DNA of 64,000 nucleotides from JBAZWE01 sp041658605 (GCA_041658605.1 JBAZZU010000009.1:1-64000); one strand, 5' to 3'; counted from the stretch's first letter, positions 16,664 to 25,776 are shown. Numbers and translations are program-made. Notes: generated by a model from the letters alone, not told the origin.

Positions 16664-18424
16664 ATGGATGCAGCCAGCTTACAGCGGAAACTGGAACAGC
16701 TCGACGGTCGTGGCTACAAGGCTTACCGTCAGATACGCGGCGCATACGAGTTCCCACGCTTCACCCTCTTTGTGGATTACGTTCAGGGAGACCCCTTCGC
16801 GGCGCCCTCGCGGCTGCGAGCCAGGGTAAGACAGGATCTGGCGGGTTTTAATCCCGGCCTTTTCACCCTCCCCGTGCGCCGCATCGCTCTCACGGACTAT
16901 CTGGCCCGCGCCTTTCAGCAGTCGATCGGGTTGCACGTAAACGGGCACCGCGGCACGGGAAAGTCCGGCTTTATGGGAGTAGACGCGGGAAACCAGGAGA
17001 TCCTCGAGAGAACGGCTGCGGTGGTCACCGATGATTTTGTAGAAATACGCTTCACGGCAGGCCTGCCGGCGTCAGGGCGTCGTTGCCTGGGGCACGAGGC
17101 GGTGGCCATGCTCATCGGTGAGGTTCCCCGTCTTGTCGACAGCTCCATGTTCCATGAGTCGCTCGACGCCGATATCGTGAGTGCGCATGTCGAGGCCGCC
17201 GAGGACCAGGAGTGGCTGCGCGGCCGGCTTTGCGAGATGGGCCTGATCGCCTTCGTAGGCGATGGCTCGATACTGCCACGCGAGAGCGGGATCAGGGACC
17301 TTCCATTGAAGACCGCCAGCACCATCGCTTTTCAGTCGCCGGATGAGCTCAAAGTGGAAGTCTGCCTCCCCAACAGGGGCAAAGTGACAGGAATGGGCAT
17401 TCCCGAGGGCGTAACCCTGGTCGCGGGCGGCGGATACCATGGAAAGTCGACGCTGCTCTCGGCCCTTCAGCGGGGCGTTTACAGCCATGTGCCCGGAGAC
17501 GGCCGCGAACTTGTCGTAACAAGGGCTGACGCCGTCAAGATCCGGGCCGAGGATGGGCGCCGCGTGGAAAAAGTGGATATAAGCCCGTTCATATCCAACC
17601 TTCCCTTCGGCACCGATACCGTTGCCTTCTGCACGGAGAATGCGAGCGGCAGCACCTCACAGGCCGCCAATATCATCGAGGCGCTTGAAACCGGCTGCAG
17701 GATGCTGCTGATCGACGAGGACACCTCCGCAACCAATTTCATGATCCGGGATGAACTGATGCAGCGTCTGATCTCGCGCGACAAGGAGCCGATCACTCCC
17801 TTCGTCGACCAGGTCCAGAACCTATATAAAGAATACGGCGTGTCAACGATACTGGTGATGGGCGGGTCGGGTGACTACTTTGAAGTGGCCGATACGGTGA
17901 TAGCAATGGAAGACTACAGGCCCCTGGTTGTCACGGAGAAAGCGAGGCAGATCGCAAGCACCCGCCGGGATATACGCGTGCGCGAGAGCGGCGAACGCTT
18001 CGGTGATCTCGTCAGAAGGGCGCCGGCGGCGAGCGGGATCGACCCGCGGCGCGGTAGCCGGGACAAGGTCCAGGCGAAATCCCTGGGTAGCATCGCGTTC
18101 GGCAGGCAGACCATCGACCTCGTCGCCGTGGAGCAGATAGTTGACATCAGTCAGACACGTGCAATAGGCGATATGGTCTGGCATGGCCTCAGGCGGGGAT
18201 ATTTCAATAGCGAGTCCCCGATGGCCGGCGTGCTCGACCGGCTTTTTGATGACATCAGCCGACTTGGCCTGGATGTAATCTCTCCATATGCTGCCCAGGA
18301 TGAAAAGGGAGTACACCCTGGTGACTATGCGATGCCCAGGCGACACGAAGTGGCTGCAATGCTCAATCGCCTGAGGACCCTGGCGGTTCTACAGGAACCG
18401 GGCGGTCCGGTTGTTAAAGACTGA
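16664..18424 (+). CDS. Predicted ATPase of the ABC class (COG3044 family)
   Basis: A 586-residue cytoplasmic P-loop protein. Features: an N-terminal nucleic-acid-binding-like region (residues 1-240), a Walker A loop near residue 252 (TLVAGGGYHGKSTLL), an ABC-like segment around ASGSTSQAANIIEAL, Walker B near 345 (RMLLIDEDTSATNFMIRD) and the C-terminal half typical of the family (VMGGSGDYFEVADTVIAMEDYRP). The length is the family norm. The function is unknown; no membrane partner is encoded nearby, so it is not a transporter. An AGCGGAGGT site precedes the ATG by 4 nt. It is divergent from the hydrogenase operon and followed by a PAPS-reductase-family gene. Confidence 0.9.
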   Translation: MDAASLQRKLEQLDGRGYKAYRQIRGAYEFPRFTLFVDYVQGDPFAAPSRLRARVRQDLAGFNPGLFTLPVRRIALTDYLARAFQQSIGLHVNGHRGTGKSGFMGVDAGNQEILERTAAVVTDDFVEIRFTAGLPASGRRCLGHEAVAMLIGEVPRLVDSSMFHESLDADIVSAHVEAAEDQEWLRGRLCEMGLIAFVGDGSILPRESGIRDLPLKTASTIAFQSPDELKVEVCLPNRGKVTGMGIPEGVTLVAGGGYHGKSTLLSALQRGVYSHVPGDGRELVVTRADAVKIRAEDGRRVEKVDISPFISNLPFGTDTVAFCTENASGSTSQAANIIEALETGCRMLLIDEDTSATNFMIRDELMQRLISRDKEPITPFVDQVQNLYKEYGVSTILVMGGSGDYFEVADTVIAMEDYRPLVVTEKARQIASTRRDIRVRESGERFGDLVRRAPAASGIDPRRGSRDKVQAKSLGSIAFGRQTIDLVAVEQIVDISQTRAIGDMVWHGLRRGYFNSESPMAGVLDRLFDDISRLGLDVISPYAAQDEKGVHPGDYAMPRRHEVAAMLNRLRTLAVLQEPGGPVVKD

Positions 18425-18569
18425 AAGCTTGAGGACGATAAAGCAGAAAACCCGGACGGGCAATACCGGGGTAATTTCGGTACAATAGTCACATACGCAA
18501 ACAGGCCGTTTGCATGGCTGAAGCTGGGCATCTGCACCACTTCCGGTCCACTATTACCAGGGGAATCAC

Positions 18570-19262
18570 ATGGGTTACGAAGAAAGCAAAAACTGGACAC
18601 TGGAACAGAAGGAAAAAAGGAGCATCGAGGTTCTCGAGGAGGCCCTTAAGCGCTTCGATGGGAAGATCGCGACTACCTTCACCGGCGGCAAGGACTCACT
18701 CACGGTGCTGCACCTGCTGAAACGCATCGGTGAAGGCACGGTGCCGATACCGGTGCTCAACCTGGATACCACCGTAAAACCCAAACAGATCATTGAATTC
18801 CGTGACCGCATGGCCCGTGAATGGGACCTCGACCTCATCATTACCACCAATAACGAGGGTCTGAAAAAGATCACGATCGCCGAAGACCATGAGCAATGCT
18901 GTCTGGTGATGAAGACTGAAGCCATCAACATGGCGGTCGAGGAGCATGGCTGGAAGGCCCTCATAACAGGCGTGCGCTGGGATGAACAGCCTGCCCGCAT
19001 CAACGAGGAATATTTCTCAGAGCGTCCGGAGCACACGCGCGTGCAACCGATCCTCCACTTCTCCGAACTGGATATCTGGGCCTATATCGAAAAATACGAT
19101 CTCCCCTACTGCGAGCTTTACGACCAGGGCTATCGCAGTCTTGGCTGTGCGCCGTGCACGCAGAAGAGCACGAAGCCGCGCGGTGATGGGCCCGAGCGGG
19201 AAGGGCGCTCGCAGGAAAAAGAGGAGATTATGAGTCAGTTGCGGGACCTGGGCTACTTCTAG
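18570..19262 (+). CDS. Phosphoadenosine phosphosulfate reductase-family protein (CysH/CysD-like PP-loop)
   Basis: A 230-residue adenine-nucleotide alpha-hydrolase (PP-loop) protein. Seen: the PP loop TFTGGKDSLTVLHLL near residue 36 (SGGxDS variant with Thr), NLDTTVKPKQIIEFRD, EDHEQCCLVMKTE, VRWDEQPARINEEYF, and a C-terminal LGCAPCTQKSTKPRGDGPEREGR, which resembles the cluster-binding and substrate loops of APS/PAPS reductases and of CysD. The CC + CxxC arrangement suggests a 4Fe-4S assimilatory APS reductase-like protein. No other sulfate-assimilation gene lies next to it, so the exact substrate is open. ATG at 18570 is preceded by CAGGGGAATC. Confidence 0.82.
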   Translation: MGYEESKNWTLEQKEKRSIEVLEEALKRFDGKIATTFTGGKDSLTVLHLLKRIGEGTVPIPVLNLDTTVKPKQIIEFRDRMAREWDLDLIITTNNEGLKKITIAEDHEQCCLVMKTEAINMAVEEHGWKALITGVRWDEQPARINEEYFSERPEHTRVQPILHFSELDIWAYIEKYDLPYCELYDQGYRSLGCAPCTQKSTKPRGDGPEREGRSQEKEEIMSQLRDLGYF

Positions 19263-19290
19263 AGACAGCTGCGAAAGCCGTTTTTCATCT

Positions 19291-19315
19291 GGGGGCGCAC
19301 ATCATGTGCGCCCCC
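19291..19315 (+). terminator. Perfect 12-bp GC hairpin after the PAPS-reductase-family gene
   Basis: GGGGGCGCACAT, one-base centre, ATGTGCGCCCCC, 28 nt after the stop codon. There is no downstream T run, though a TTTTT precedes it, so on the minus strand it would look like a classical terminator. The next gene on this strand starts at 19332, just past it. Confidence 0.6.
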
Positions 19316-19331
19316 TGTATAATTGACCTCG

Positions 19332-19537
19332 TGAGCAAGTTATTTATATACCTCATAATCATCTGGTCGCTGGTCAGCCTTTCCGGAGTGTCGATTTTTC
19401 TCTTTGACGCGCTGGGTCCGGCCGCGGTCCCCGAGGCCGAGGGCGCCATCGATCCGGTTACGGCTGTTGTATTCTGGGGGATTATGTGGTTTATTCCCGT
19501 AGTCGTGATGGCAATCGTCGGACGCAGGCAGAGGTGA
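19332..19537 (+). CDS. Small two-helix membrane protein
   Basis: About 68 residues from a GTG at 19332; an upstream ATG at 19304 lies inside the terminator hairpin and is less likely. Two hydrophobic helices (KLFIYLIIIWSLVSLSGVSIFLF and AVVFWGIMWFIPVVVMAIVG) are separated by a short acidic loop, and the tail is GRRQR. No family recognised. It is followed at 74 nt by another membrane-anchored protein gene and may be cotranscribed with it. Support is moderate: hydrophobicity pattern and codon usage, weak ribosome site. Confidence 0.5.
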
Positions 19538-19610
19538 CTGAGAAATAGGCACACCTATCAAGCATCCCAATAAGGAAAACGCAGTTCTGGAATACATCCA
19601 GGACCACCAG

Positions 19611-20171
19611 ATGATGGCGACGGTGATCGTGATATTTATTGCCGTCGCGGTGGGACTGTTCCTCTATCTTCTGTCATCCTCCGCGGGCCCGTTGCCCGGC
19701 TCAGCCACTGTCAGTTCGGATGCCTACGCTGCAGGCAGCCAGCTTGCGGACAGCGCCGGAGCGGTCTCGTCCGATGCCGCCGACAAGGATATCCGGCAGG
19801 CGGATTTCGCCGCGCTGCTGGCGGACGAACATGCCTCAGCACAGGGCGTTGAAAACAAACTGTTTATGGACATCGACAGTGATGGAGCACAGGAAGCTTT
19901 GTTGCTGGTGCGGGGAGATGGGGAAAACCGTCCGCTCGACCTTTATCTGTACAAGGTAAAAGATGGCAGGGCGGAAGTCATATTCAGGGAAACAGGTGTG
20001 GCTCAGGGCGAGGCAACGTTCCAGGGTCCGAGGCTTGTCGTAACGGAGGGCGTTTATGCGCCGGGCGACCCGCTCTGCTGTCCCTCTTCCATCAAGCTGA
20101 CTTATTACGTATTCAAGGACGGCGCGCTGGTAGTCTCCAAGGTCGAGGCCGCCCCTTCTGGTGCGCGGTAG
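19611..20171 (+). CDS. Membrane-anchored hypothetical protein with extracytoplasmic domain
   Basis: 186 residues: one N-terminal helix (TVIVIFIAVAVGLFLYLLSS), a Ser/Ala-rich linker to about residue 60, then a globular domain starting DFAALLADEHASAQ with a calcium-loop-like turn DIDSDGAQEALLL (FG-GAP/VCBS-like), and LCCPSSIKLTYYVFKDGALV near the end. Proteins with this pattern are usually anchored outside the membrane. The frame is open upstream for 22 codons without a good start codon, so the ATG pair at 19611 is used. Function unknown. Confidence 0.6.
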   Translation: MMATVIVIFIAVAVGLFLYLLSSSAGPLPGSATVSSDAYAAGSQLADSAGAVSSDAADKDIRQADFAALLADEHASAQGVENKLFMDIDSDGAQEALLLVRGDGENRPLDLYLYKVKDGRAEVIFRETGVAQGEATFQGPRLVVTEGVYAPGDPLCCPSSIKLTYYVFKDGALVVSKVEAAPSGAR

Positions 20172-20281
20172 GTTTCAGGCCCAGGCCTGTCAAAGCCGCG
20201 GCCGGTCTGTTGTGTTTCCCGGCTTTATCCGGACATCTTTTATCGGAAACGCCGCGTCGAAAAAACGTTGCCGGCTTTCCG

Positions 20282-20479
20282 TCAGCCGCTTCCCCTGATC
20301 AGCTTCAACGTCGCCAGACGGTCGAGTAAAATCCGTTCATGCTCCCGCTCCCATTTTGCCAGTTGCTCGAATATCGACCGCGTTTCGGGATCCTCTGCCG
20401 CGCCGGCGCCCTCGAGGTACATATTGTAAGCCTCCCGCTCGTTCTCGATTGCCTTCTCCATCAGCTTGATGACATCCAT
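20282..20479 (-). CDS. Short ferritin-like (rubrerythrin-type) protein
   Basis: 65 residues: MDVIKLMEKAIENEREAYNMYLEGA and FEQLAKWEREHERILLDRL, i.e. two helices carrying the ExxxxY and ExxH metal-ligand patterns of the first half of a rubrerythrin ferritin-like domain. A full domain needs four helices, so this protein would have to dimerise to make a di-iron site, as known for other half-ferritins. GGAGGCGG ribosome site precedes the ATG. Downstream of the large coiled-coil membrane protein gene on the same strand (16-nt gap). Confidence 0.7.
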   Translation of the reverse strand: MDVIKLMEKAIENEREAYNMYLEGAGAAEDPETRSIFEQLAKWEREHERILLDRLATLKLIRGSG

Positions 20480-20495
20480 GGTCCGCCTCCAGTCA

Positions 20496-21890
20496 TTATT
20501 TGTTCACGATTGTAAGAATAACCATAGCTGAAAAAGACAAAGCCAGAACCGTCACCGAGAGCCAGAGCCCCAGGTTCTTCCACGTCTGTTTGTGCAATGC
20601 CTGGGCCAGGAAGTGCGTTCCCACCGCGGCTGACGCGGAAAAGCCCCCGATGATCAGTAACAGCAGGACGGGCGAATTGTGTTCCACGGTCACGACGCCA
20701 GCGATTCCCTCCCAGGACTTCAGTACATAGTAAAAAACCAGGACGAATTCGACGAAGCCAGCGGCGACCTGTAGTGACAGGCGTTCCTTTTGAAGCACGA
20801 GGCTGCGGGACAGAAGCTGTTTGCTCTGTTCCTGGATCGCAGCTTCCTCACCGGCCCTCAGCAGTTCCACCTGGGTCCTGACGACCTCGATGGCAGCCTG
20901 CGCGTTGCCGCGGGAGAAATCGAGACGTCTGGCCTCGCTCGATGCGGCTTCCAGGTCAGATTTAAAGACATCCAGATAATGCCGGCCGATCTCATCCCGG
21001 GCTTCGGCCCGTACTCCCAGAAGGTCGGTCAGCGCGCTCTCGAGCTGTCCGGTCTCCAGGGCGATGCGATCCTCAGCCTGCCGTACCATGAGAGAGTCGG
21101 TCGCAAGAATCCCGAACATGCGGGAGAGGCCGGTTATGCGTTGCTCGAGCTCCAGGGTGCCCGTCGCCTCCGACGCGCTGGAAACAACCTCCTGGTGTAA
21201 CAGCGCGCTGACCTGCCGGTCGATGTCGTTGCGCTGTTCGACTATCGTCCGGCGCTGGTGGCCGAAATGAGACGCAACACGGCCCAGTTTTTTTACCATT
21301 GCGTCCATCCGGGGGAACGCACCCGAAAGAAAGAGGTCGACATTATCAGTCTCCAGAGCGTAGTAATCACGCCCCCGATGACCGTGTTCGAGCATGTGCG
21401 CTAATGCAGCATTTTCGCCGAAGGTCTCCGGGTCCAGATCGCTTGTGACAACGCGCCCATCAAGGATCGAATTCAATATCGCAGTCGGATCGGAGCCATC
21501 CGCAACGCCCGCGGCAAGCAGGGTCGTCTCGCCGAAGATAGTCGCACCCGCTTTCTTGACGCGGGCGCGGTCCGCATCCACGCGTGCGAGCAATTCACGC
21601 CACATCGACTCCGGTTCCGCGGCGTCAGACGATTTGTATATGGCCTCGATAGCCGTAAGGTCCGGGAGCACAAGCAGGCAATAGTCGACGTCTTCACCGG
21701 CGGCCCGCTGGATAATCCGGCACCGGCTCGCGGGTTCGTTTGCATCCTGGGTAAGACCGAGTGACATCGCCGGCTCTTGAGGGGCCTGTTTTTCAGAGGT
21801 GAGCAGCGACCAGATTTTCTGCTGGTCTTCGTCATCCTCTTTGAGCAGATAATAGTAATGTACAGCCGTACATCGGAGCTCGCGCTGCAT
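20496..21890 (-). CDS. Unknown membrane protein with long helical region and two C-terminal helices
   Basis: 464 residues from an ATG at 21890, chosen for its AGGGAGG site 4 nt away. The first ~200 residues are soluble and start with a beta strand (RELRCTAVHYYYLLKEDDEDQ); residues about 210-390 are charged and helical with heptad-like pattern (KKLGRVASHFGHQRRTIVEQRNDIDRQVSALLHQE...); two or three hydrophobic segments close the protein (FVEFVLVFYYVL, LLLLIIGGFSASAAVG, LGLWLSVTVLALSFSAMVIL). The layout, a soluble domain, a long helix and terminal helices, resembles CorA-like proteins, but I see no GMN ion-selectivity motif. No function is assigned. Confidence 0.7.
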   Translation of the reverse strand: MQRELRCTAVHYYYLLKEDDEDQQKIWSLLTSEKQAPQEPAMSLGLTQDANEPASRCRIIQRAAGEDVDYCLLVLPDLTAIEAIYKSSDAAEPESMWRELLARVDADRARVKKAGATIFGETTLLAAGVADGSDPTAILNSILDGRVVTSDLDPETFGENAALAHMLEHGHRGRDYYALETDNVDLFLSGAFPRMDAMVKKLGRVASHFGHQRRTIVEQRNDIDRQVSALLHQEVVSSASEATGTLELEQRITGLSRMFGILATDSLMVRQAEDRIALETGQLESALTDLLGVRAEARDEIGRHYLDVFKSDLEAASSEARRLDFSRGNAQAAIEVVRTQVELLRAGEEAAIQEQSKQLLSRSLVLQKERLSLQVAAGFVEFVLVFYYVLKSWEGIAGVVTVEHNSPVLLLLIIGGFSASAAVGTHFLAQALHKQTWKNLGLWLSVTVLALSFSAMVILTIVNK

Positions 21891-22030
21891 TCGGCCTCCC
21901 TGTCGATTCTGAGTTCCTGAAGCTGATGCGTAAACAGATTTTAACTGCAGCGGAGCGTATAAACCAGAACGAGCCAACCGGTGGTTAAATAATGAACGTC
22001 CGCGGAGTACCGGCTACGGACCATCTATCG

Positions 22031-22285
22031 TCAGGCTGAGCGACGCCACGGCTGCGAAACGTGAGAAGCCGGAGCGCAGTCATCAATGTTTTCGGTTTGC
22101 CGGACAGGGATTCGGCAAGCCGACAGGGATGCAGCGACAGGAAGATTATTTTCTTCAAAAATATATGGGGAACCTGACGAATCATCCAGGTCACGCGAGC
22201 CGGTCAGCTGCAGGAACACGAGAGTGATAATCGGTACAGGAGAGCTACAGACCACTCCAATAAAAATCCAGTCGCCAATACTCAT
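22031..22285 (-). CDS. Small single-helix protein, unknown
   Basis: 84 residues from an ATG with an AGGAGG site 9 nt upstream. The N-terminal 28 residues form a hydrophobic helix (DWIFIGVVCSSPVPIITLVFLQL), followed by a polar tail with little predicted structure. The good ribosome site is the main reason to accept it. No family recognised; the surrounding 680 nt between the coiled-coil protein gene and the archaemetzincin gene hold no other candidate. Confidence 0.45.
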   Translation of the reverse strand: MSIGDWIFIGVVCSSPVPIITLVFLQLTGSRDLDDSSGSPYIFEENNLPVAASLSACRIPVRQTENIDDCAPASHVSQPWRRSA

Positions 22286-22571
22286 GATCTGCGCCTCCTG
22301 TTTGCTCTGAACATATCCCCGGCGGCTGCGGGTGATAACCGCCTGCCGGTTTGATTACCCTACCATCGGCTCCGGACGGAAAAAGCACAAATGTTGCAGC
22401 CGGGCATATAAAGGGGACACTGTTACATGGACGCCGATTGGCAACCCGGTCCGGGTCGGGTAGGATTCATGCGCCGCTTTTGTCAGTTTCAGCGTCGGCT
22501 TTTTGAGGATGAGCGCCGGGTCTGTAGCGACGTCGCAAGGCGGTTCCCGCGGATTTCCAGATAAGGAAAAA
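22286..22571. other. Intergenic region with one GGGGACAC half-repeat
   Basis: No gene seen. At 22411-22428 the motif AAGGGGACACTGTTACAT shares its first ten bases with the arms of the inverted repeat at 9653-9728, but its inverted partner is absent nearby. It may be a decayed REP-type half element. Confidence 0.4.
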
Positions 22572-23135
22572 ATGACGGCAACCATTAAGTCGATATATAT
22601 ACATCCGTTTGAAGAAGCCGGCGCCGGGTTGCCTGAAAATATCGCCGCCTTTGTCGGGAAGGCCACCGGCGTCAAAGCGGCCATCGGGCGGAACCTGCCC
22701 GGGCCGAACGACTCTCTGGACAACCGGAGGGGCCAGCACAGGGCGCAAGGTTTTCTTGACGCGCTGAGTGAGGAAAGGGAGGGCCTTTTACGAACGGCGT
22801 CGGGAGAAGTGCTGCTGCTGGGCATAACCCGTCTTGATCTGTTCGTTCCAAGGATGAACTTCGTCTTCGGTGTAGCCGAACGCGAAAGCGGCGTGGCGGT
22901 TGTTTCCATGTGCCGGCTTGATCCGGAATTTTATGGGGCCGAACCGGACCGTGAGTTGTTGCGGGCGCGGCTTCTCAAGGAGTCCGTACATGAAATCGGC
23001 CACGTCCTCGGCATCAACCATTGCACAGACCCGGACTGTATCATGTATTTTTCCAGCACTATCGGTGACACGGATGCCAAGGGGCCGGGGTTTTGTTCCC
23101 GCTGCAAGAGCAGGCTCGAGGCGCACGAAGATTAA
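22572..23135 (+). CDS. amzA: Archaemetzincin-family zinc protease
   Basis: About 187 residues. The C-terminal half has the full archaemetzincin signature: HEIGHVLGINHC (three zinc-binding His), then CxxxxC-M (CTDPDCIMYF) as the Met-turn with a structural Cys, and FCSRCKSRLE, giving the second, four-Cys zinc site. The N-terminal region (SIYIHPF...) is typical. ATG 22572 is chosen because AAGGA lies 5 nt before it; an ATG at 22503 is possible. Metalloprotease of unknown substrate, common in archaea, patchy in bacteria. Cytoplasmic: no signal peptide. Confidence 0.92.
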   Translation: MTATIKSIYIHPFEEAGAGLPENIAAFVGKATGVKAAIGRNLPGPNDSLDNRRGQHRAQGFLDALSEEREGLLRTASGEVLLLGITRLDLFVPRMNFVFGVAERESGVAVVSMCRLDPEFYGAEPDRELLRARLLKESVHEIGHVLGINHCTDPDCIMYFSSTIGDTDAKGPGFCSRCKSRLEAHED

Positions 23136-23162
23136 CAGCGGCAATCAGCCGCGGACCCCGTT

Positions 23163-24017
23163 TTAAAAATACCTCTCCAGCTCTTTACCCATCCCTGCCG
23201 GATCGAATGGCTGCCGTACGAGCGGTGGCCTGCCAGCCAGCAGCGGAATGGAATCTTCCATCACTGGACGATTGTTCCTGTAGATGACCCCGGTAGGTAT
23301 CCTGTCGCCGAACTCCTGCGCCAGGTGGAAGGCGGCATCCCGATCGGTTGGATCATGGCCTTCGTCGACGCGGTAGACTCTCTCCCTGTACCAGGCGAGG
23401 GTGTTGATGCGGTTGAAGGAGACGCACGGCTGCAGGATGTCGAGCAGCGCGAAGCCCTTGTGCTCCATTGCCTTTACCATGAGCTCTTTCAGGAAAGCGC
23501 CATCACCGGTGAAACCGCGCGCCACGAAGCTCGCGTCCATGGCCACGGCCAGCGCCACCGGATTGAGCGGCTCGAGCAAGACGCCGAACGGCTGCGCCTT
23601 AGTGACGGTCCCCTCCTGCGTTGTAGGCGATGCCTGTCCCTTGGTGAGTCCGTATACCTGGTTGTCATGAACAAAAAGGCTGATATCGTTGTTGCGCCGC
23701 ATGGCGTGCAGCAGATGGTTTCCGCCCTCTCCATAGCAGTCGCCGTCACCCGCGATCGCGATGACGCGCATCTCGTGGTTTGCCAGCCGTATGCCGGTCG
23801 CTACCGGCAGGGTCCGGCCATGAAGGCCGTTGAAGGTATTGCCCCTGGTGTAATGCGGCAGCTTGCTCGACTGGCCGATTCCCGAAACCATGATGATCTG
23901 GTGCGGTTCGAGTCCCTGCGCTACCATCGCCTCCTTGAATGTCTTCAGGAGGGAGAAGTTGCCGCACCCCGGGCACCAGGACGGTTTCTGTCCCCTGTAG
24001 TCTTCTAGCTCAGGCAT
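23163..24017 (-). CDS. korB: 2-oxoacid:ferredoxin oxidoreductase, beta subunit (KorB)
   Basis: 284-residue thiamine-pyrophosphate subunit. Seen: the N-terminal WCPGCGNFSLLKT (4Fe-4S-associated in some homologues), SGIGQSSKLPHYTRGNTFNGLHGR, the TPP-Mg motif GDGDCYGEGGNHLLHAMRRNN, and VYGLTKGQASPTT. It oxidatively decarboxylates a 2-oxoacid, probably 2-oxoglutarate or pyruvate, reducing ferredoxin, or runs in reverse for CO2 fixation. It overlaps the end of korA by 8 nt. Which substrate is used cannot be settled from the beta subunit. Confidence 0.9.
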   Translation of the reverse strand: MPELEDYRGQKPSWCPGCGNFSLLKTFKEAMVAQGLEPHQIIMVSGIGQSSKLPHYTRGNTFNGLHGRTLPVATGIRLANHEMRVIAIAGDGDCYGEGGNHLLHAMRRNNDISLFVHDNQVYGLTKGQASPTTQEGTVTKAQPFGVLLEPLNPVALAVAMDASFVARGFTGDGAFLKELMVKAMEHKGFALLDILQPCVSFNRINTLAWYRERVYRVDEGHDPTDRDAAFHLAQEFGDRIPTGVIYRNNRPVMEDSIPLLAGRPPLVRQPFDPAGMGKELERYF

Positions 24018-25725
24018 CGAGATACTCCAGAAGGTCGTCCAGCAGGAAAGGTCTGCCGTCGTATTTGTTCAGCAGGTGGGTGAACTCGTATCCGGTCTCC
24101 ATGCGGACCAGCCGCGCGAACTGGGAGGTGGCGTTGTTCTCAACGCAGACGGTACGTCCGGCGTTGCGCAGAACAGCAAGGTAATCAAATTCTTCCGTAC
24201 CTGGAAAAGGCCAGATCTGGCTGAAGTGCAGCATGGCTATTTTATGACTTTTCTGCATTACGTCAACCACTTCCTTCATGACTCCATAAGTAGAGCCCCA
24301 GCCGGTGATTACCGTCTCGGGATCGTCGGAACCGTAGAGCAGCGGCGGTTCGATCTCCTTGCGGATCAGCGGCATCTTTTTCAGCAGGCGTTTCTCGACC
24401 ATGCGGACCCGCGTTTCGGCGTCTTCCACGAGATGCCCGTCCTCGTCGTGTTCGTCGCTGTCGGTCACGACCAGGTGTCTGGAAGCGCCCGGTTCGGCCA
24501 GCGGTGATACCCCTGTTTCCGTGTACGCATGCCGTTTGTATTCATCCATGCCGGCGAGGACGTCCGCCCGCAGCCGGTAATCCACATATTTGATGCGCGA
24601 AGCGTCCAGGCTGTCCAGCGTCCACTCCGAATCGACGAGGTACTGGTCGGAAATGATGATGGCGGGAACCTGGTATTTCTCGGCCAGGTCAAAAGCCTTG
24701 CCAGTCAGATAAAAGGACTGCTCGGGGCTGCCGGGCGCCATGATGATGCGGGGGAACTCCCCATGAGCCGCGTTGAGCACGTAGAGCAGGTCACCCTGTT
24801 CGGTGCGCGTGGGCAGGCCGGTGGCCGGCGCCGGCCTCTGTCCGACGAAGATGACAACCGGCGTTTCCGTCATCCCGGCCAGCGACAGGCCCTCGACCAT
24901 GAGGGCGAAGCCGCCGCCCGCCGAGCCGGTCATCGACCTGACGCCCGCGTAGGAGGCGCCGATCGCCATGTTGACGGCGGCGATCTCGTCCTCGGCCTGC
25001 TCTACCACAAGACTGTACTCCGTGCTTTTTTCGGCCATGAAATTAAGGATGCCGGTGGACGGCGTCATCGGATATGCGGCATAGAACCTGCAGCCGCTCA
25101 TCAGTGCTCCCAGGCCGACCGCCGAGGCGCCGTCGAGCAGCATGCGCCGGCTCTTTTCCGGCGCGGACGGCACCACAAATCTGCATTGAGAGCAATGGCG
25201 GCTGGCGTATTGCGATCCGGCTTCGGCCGCGGCGATGTTCTGGTCGACGACCTCCTGCCCCTTCCTGCCGAAGGTCTCATTCAGGAGCTCTTTCAGAAGG
25301 TCCAGGTCCATTTCCAGCATCCCCATAACCGCGCCGACAGCGACCGTATTTTCCATCAGCCTTACGCCGGCGCTGTCGATGGCGATTTTTCTGAAGGGGA
25401 TATCGAGGAACTCCGGGGCCTCGTAGCGCTCCTTGATGGTTTCCGCGTCGTATATGGCAAGTCCGCCGGGGGTCAGCGCGCCGCGATGCAGCTCGGCCGT
25501 GTTTTTATCCAGGGCAATCAGGATATCAACCAGCCGGCGTGACGAACTTACCGGGCCGTCGGCGAAGCGCACCTGATAATAATTATGGCCGCCCCGGATG
25601 CGCGACATGTAGTCCTGATGGGTGAAGACCTCGAACCCGTGCCGCGCGAAGAGCTTCGCCAGCACGGCGCCGATTGTCTGGAGCCCCTGGCCCGCCTGCC
25701 CGCCTATCCGTATCGTGTAATCCAT
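24010..25725 (-). CDS. korA: 2-oxoacid:ferredoxin oxidoreductase, fused gamma-alpha subunit (KorA)
   Basis: 571 residues. Residues 1-185 are the gamma domain (IRIGGQAGQGLQTIGAVLAKLFARHG, SRIRGGHNYYQVRF) and about 200-571 the alpha domain (SGCRFYAAYPMTPSTGILNFM, VVEQAEDEIAAVNMAIGASYAGVRSMTGSAGGG). This N-gamma/C-alpha fusion is the layout of mycobacterial KorA and of many archaeal and actinobacterial enzymes, as opposed to single-chain PFOR. ATG at 25725. It lies 51 nt downstream of the group 3b large-subunit gene on the same strand, so hydrogenase and KOR may share transcription. Confidence 0.92.
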   Translation of the reverse strand: MDYTIRIGGQAGQGLQTIGAVLAKLFARHGFEVFTHQDYMSRIRGGHNYYQVRFADGPVSSSRRLVDILIALDKNTAELHRGALTPGGLAIYDAETIKERYEAPEFLDIPFRKIAIDSAGVRLMENTVAVGAVMGMLEMDLDLLKELLNETFGRKGQEVVDQNIAAAEAGSQYASRHCSQCRFVVPSAPEKSRRMLLDGASAVGLGALMSGCRFYAAYPMTPSTGILNFMAEKSTEYSLVVEQAEDEIAAVNMAIGASYAGVRSMTGSAGGGFALMVEGLSLAGMTETPVVIFVGQRPAPATGLPTRTEQGDLLYVLNAAHGEFPRIIMAPGSPEQSFYLTGKAFDLAEKYQVPAIIISDQYLVDSEWTLDSLDASRIKYVDYRLRADVLAGMDEYKRHAYTETGVSPLAEPGASRHLVVTDSDEHDEDGHLVEDAETRVRMVEKRLLKKMPLIRKEIEPPLLYGSDDPETVITGWGSTYGVMKEVVDVMQKSHKIAMLHFSQIWPFPGTEEFDYLAVLRNAGRTVCVENNATSQFARLVRMETGYEFTHLLNKYDGRPFLLDDLLEYLDA

Positions 25726-25776
25726 GTCTTATGATTAATTTCCTGTAAGCGGCCCGGTTAAACTTATATAGATACT

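Noticed and set aside
24529..25542. Plus-strand frame of 337 codons opposite korA
   Set aside because: korA is unambiguous; the opposite frame has low-complexity Arg/Gly/Asp content typical of antisense frames in GC-rich DNA.
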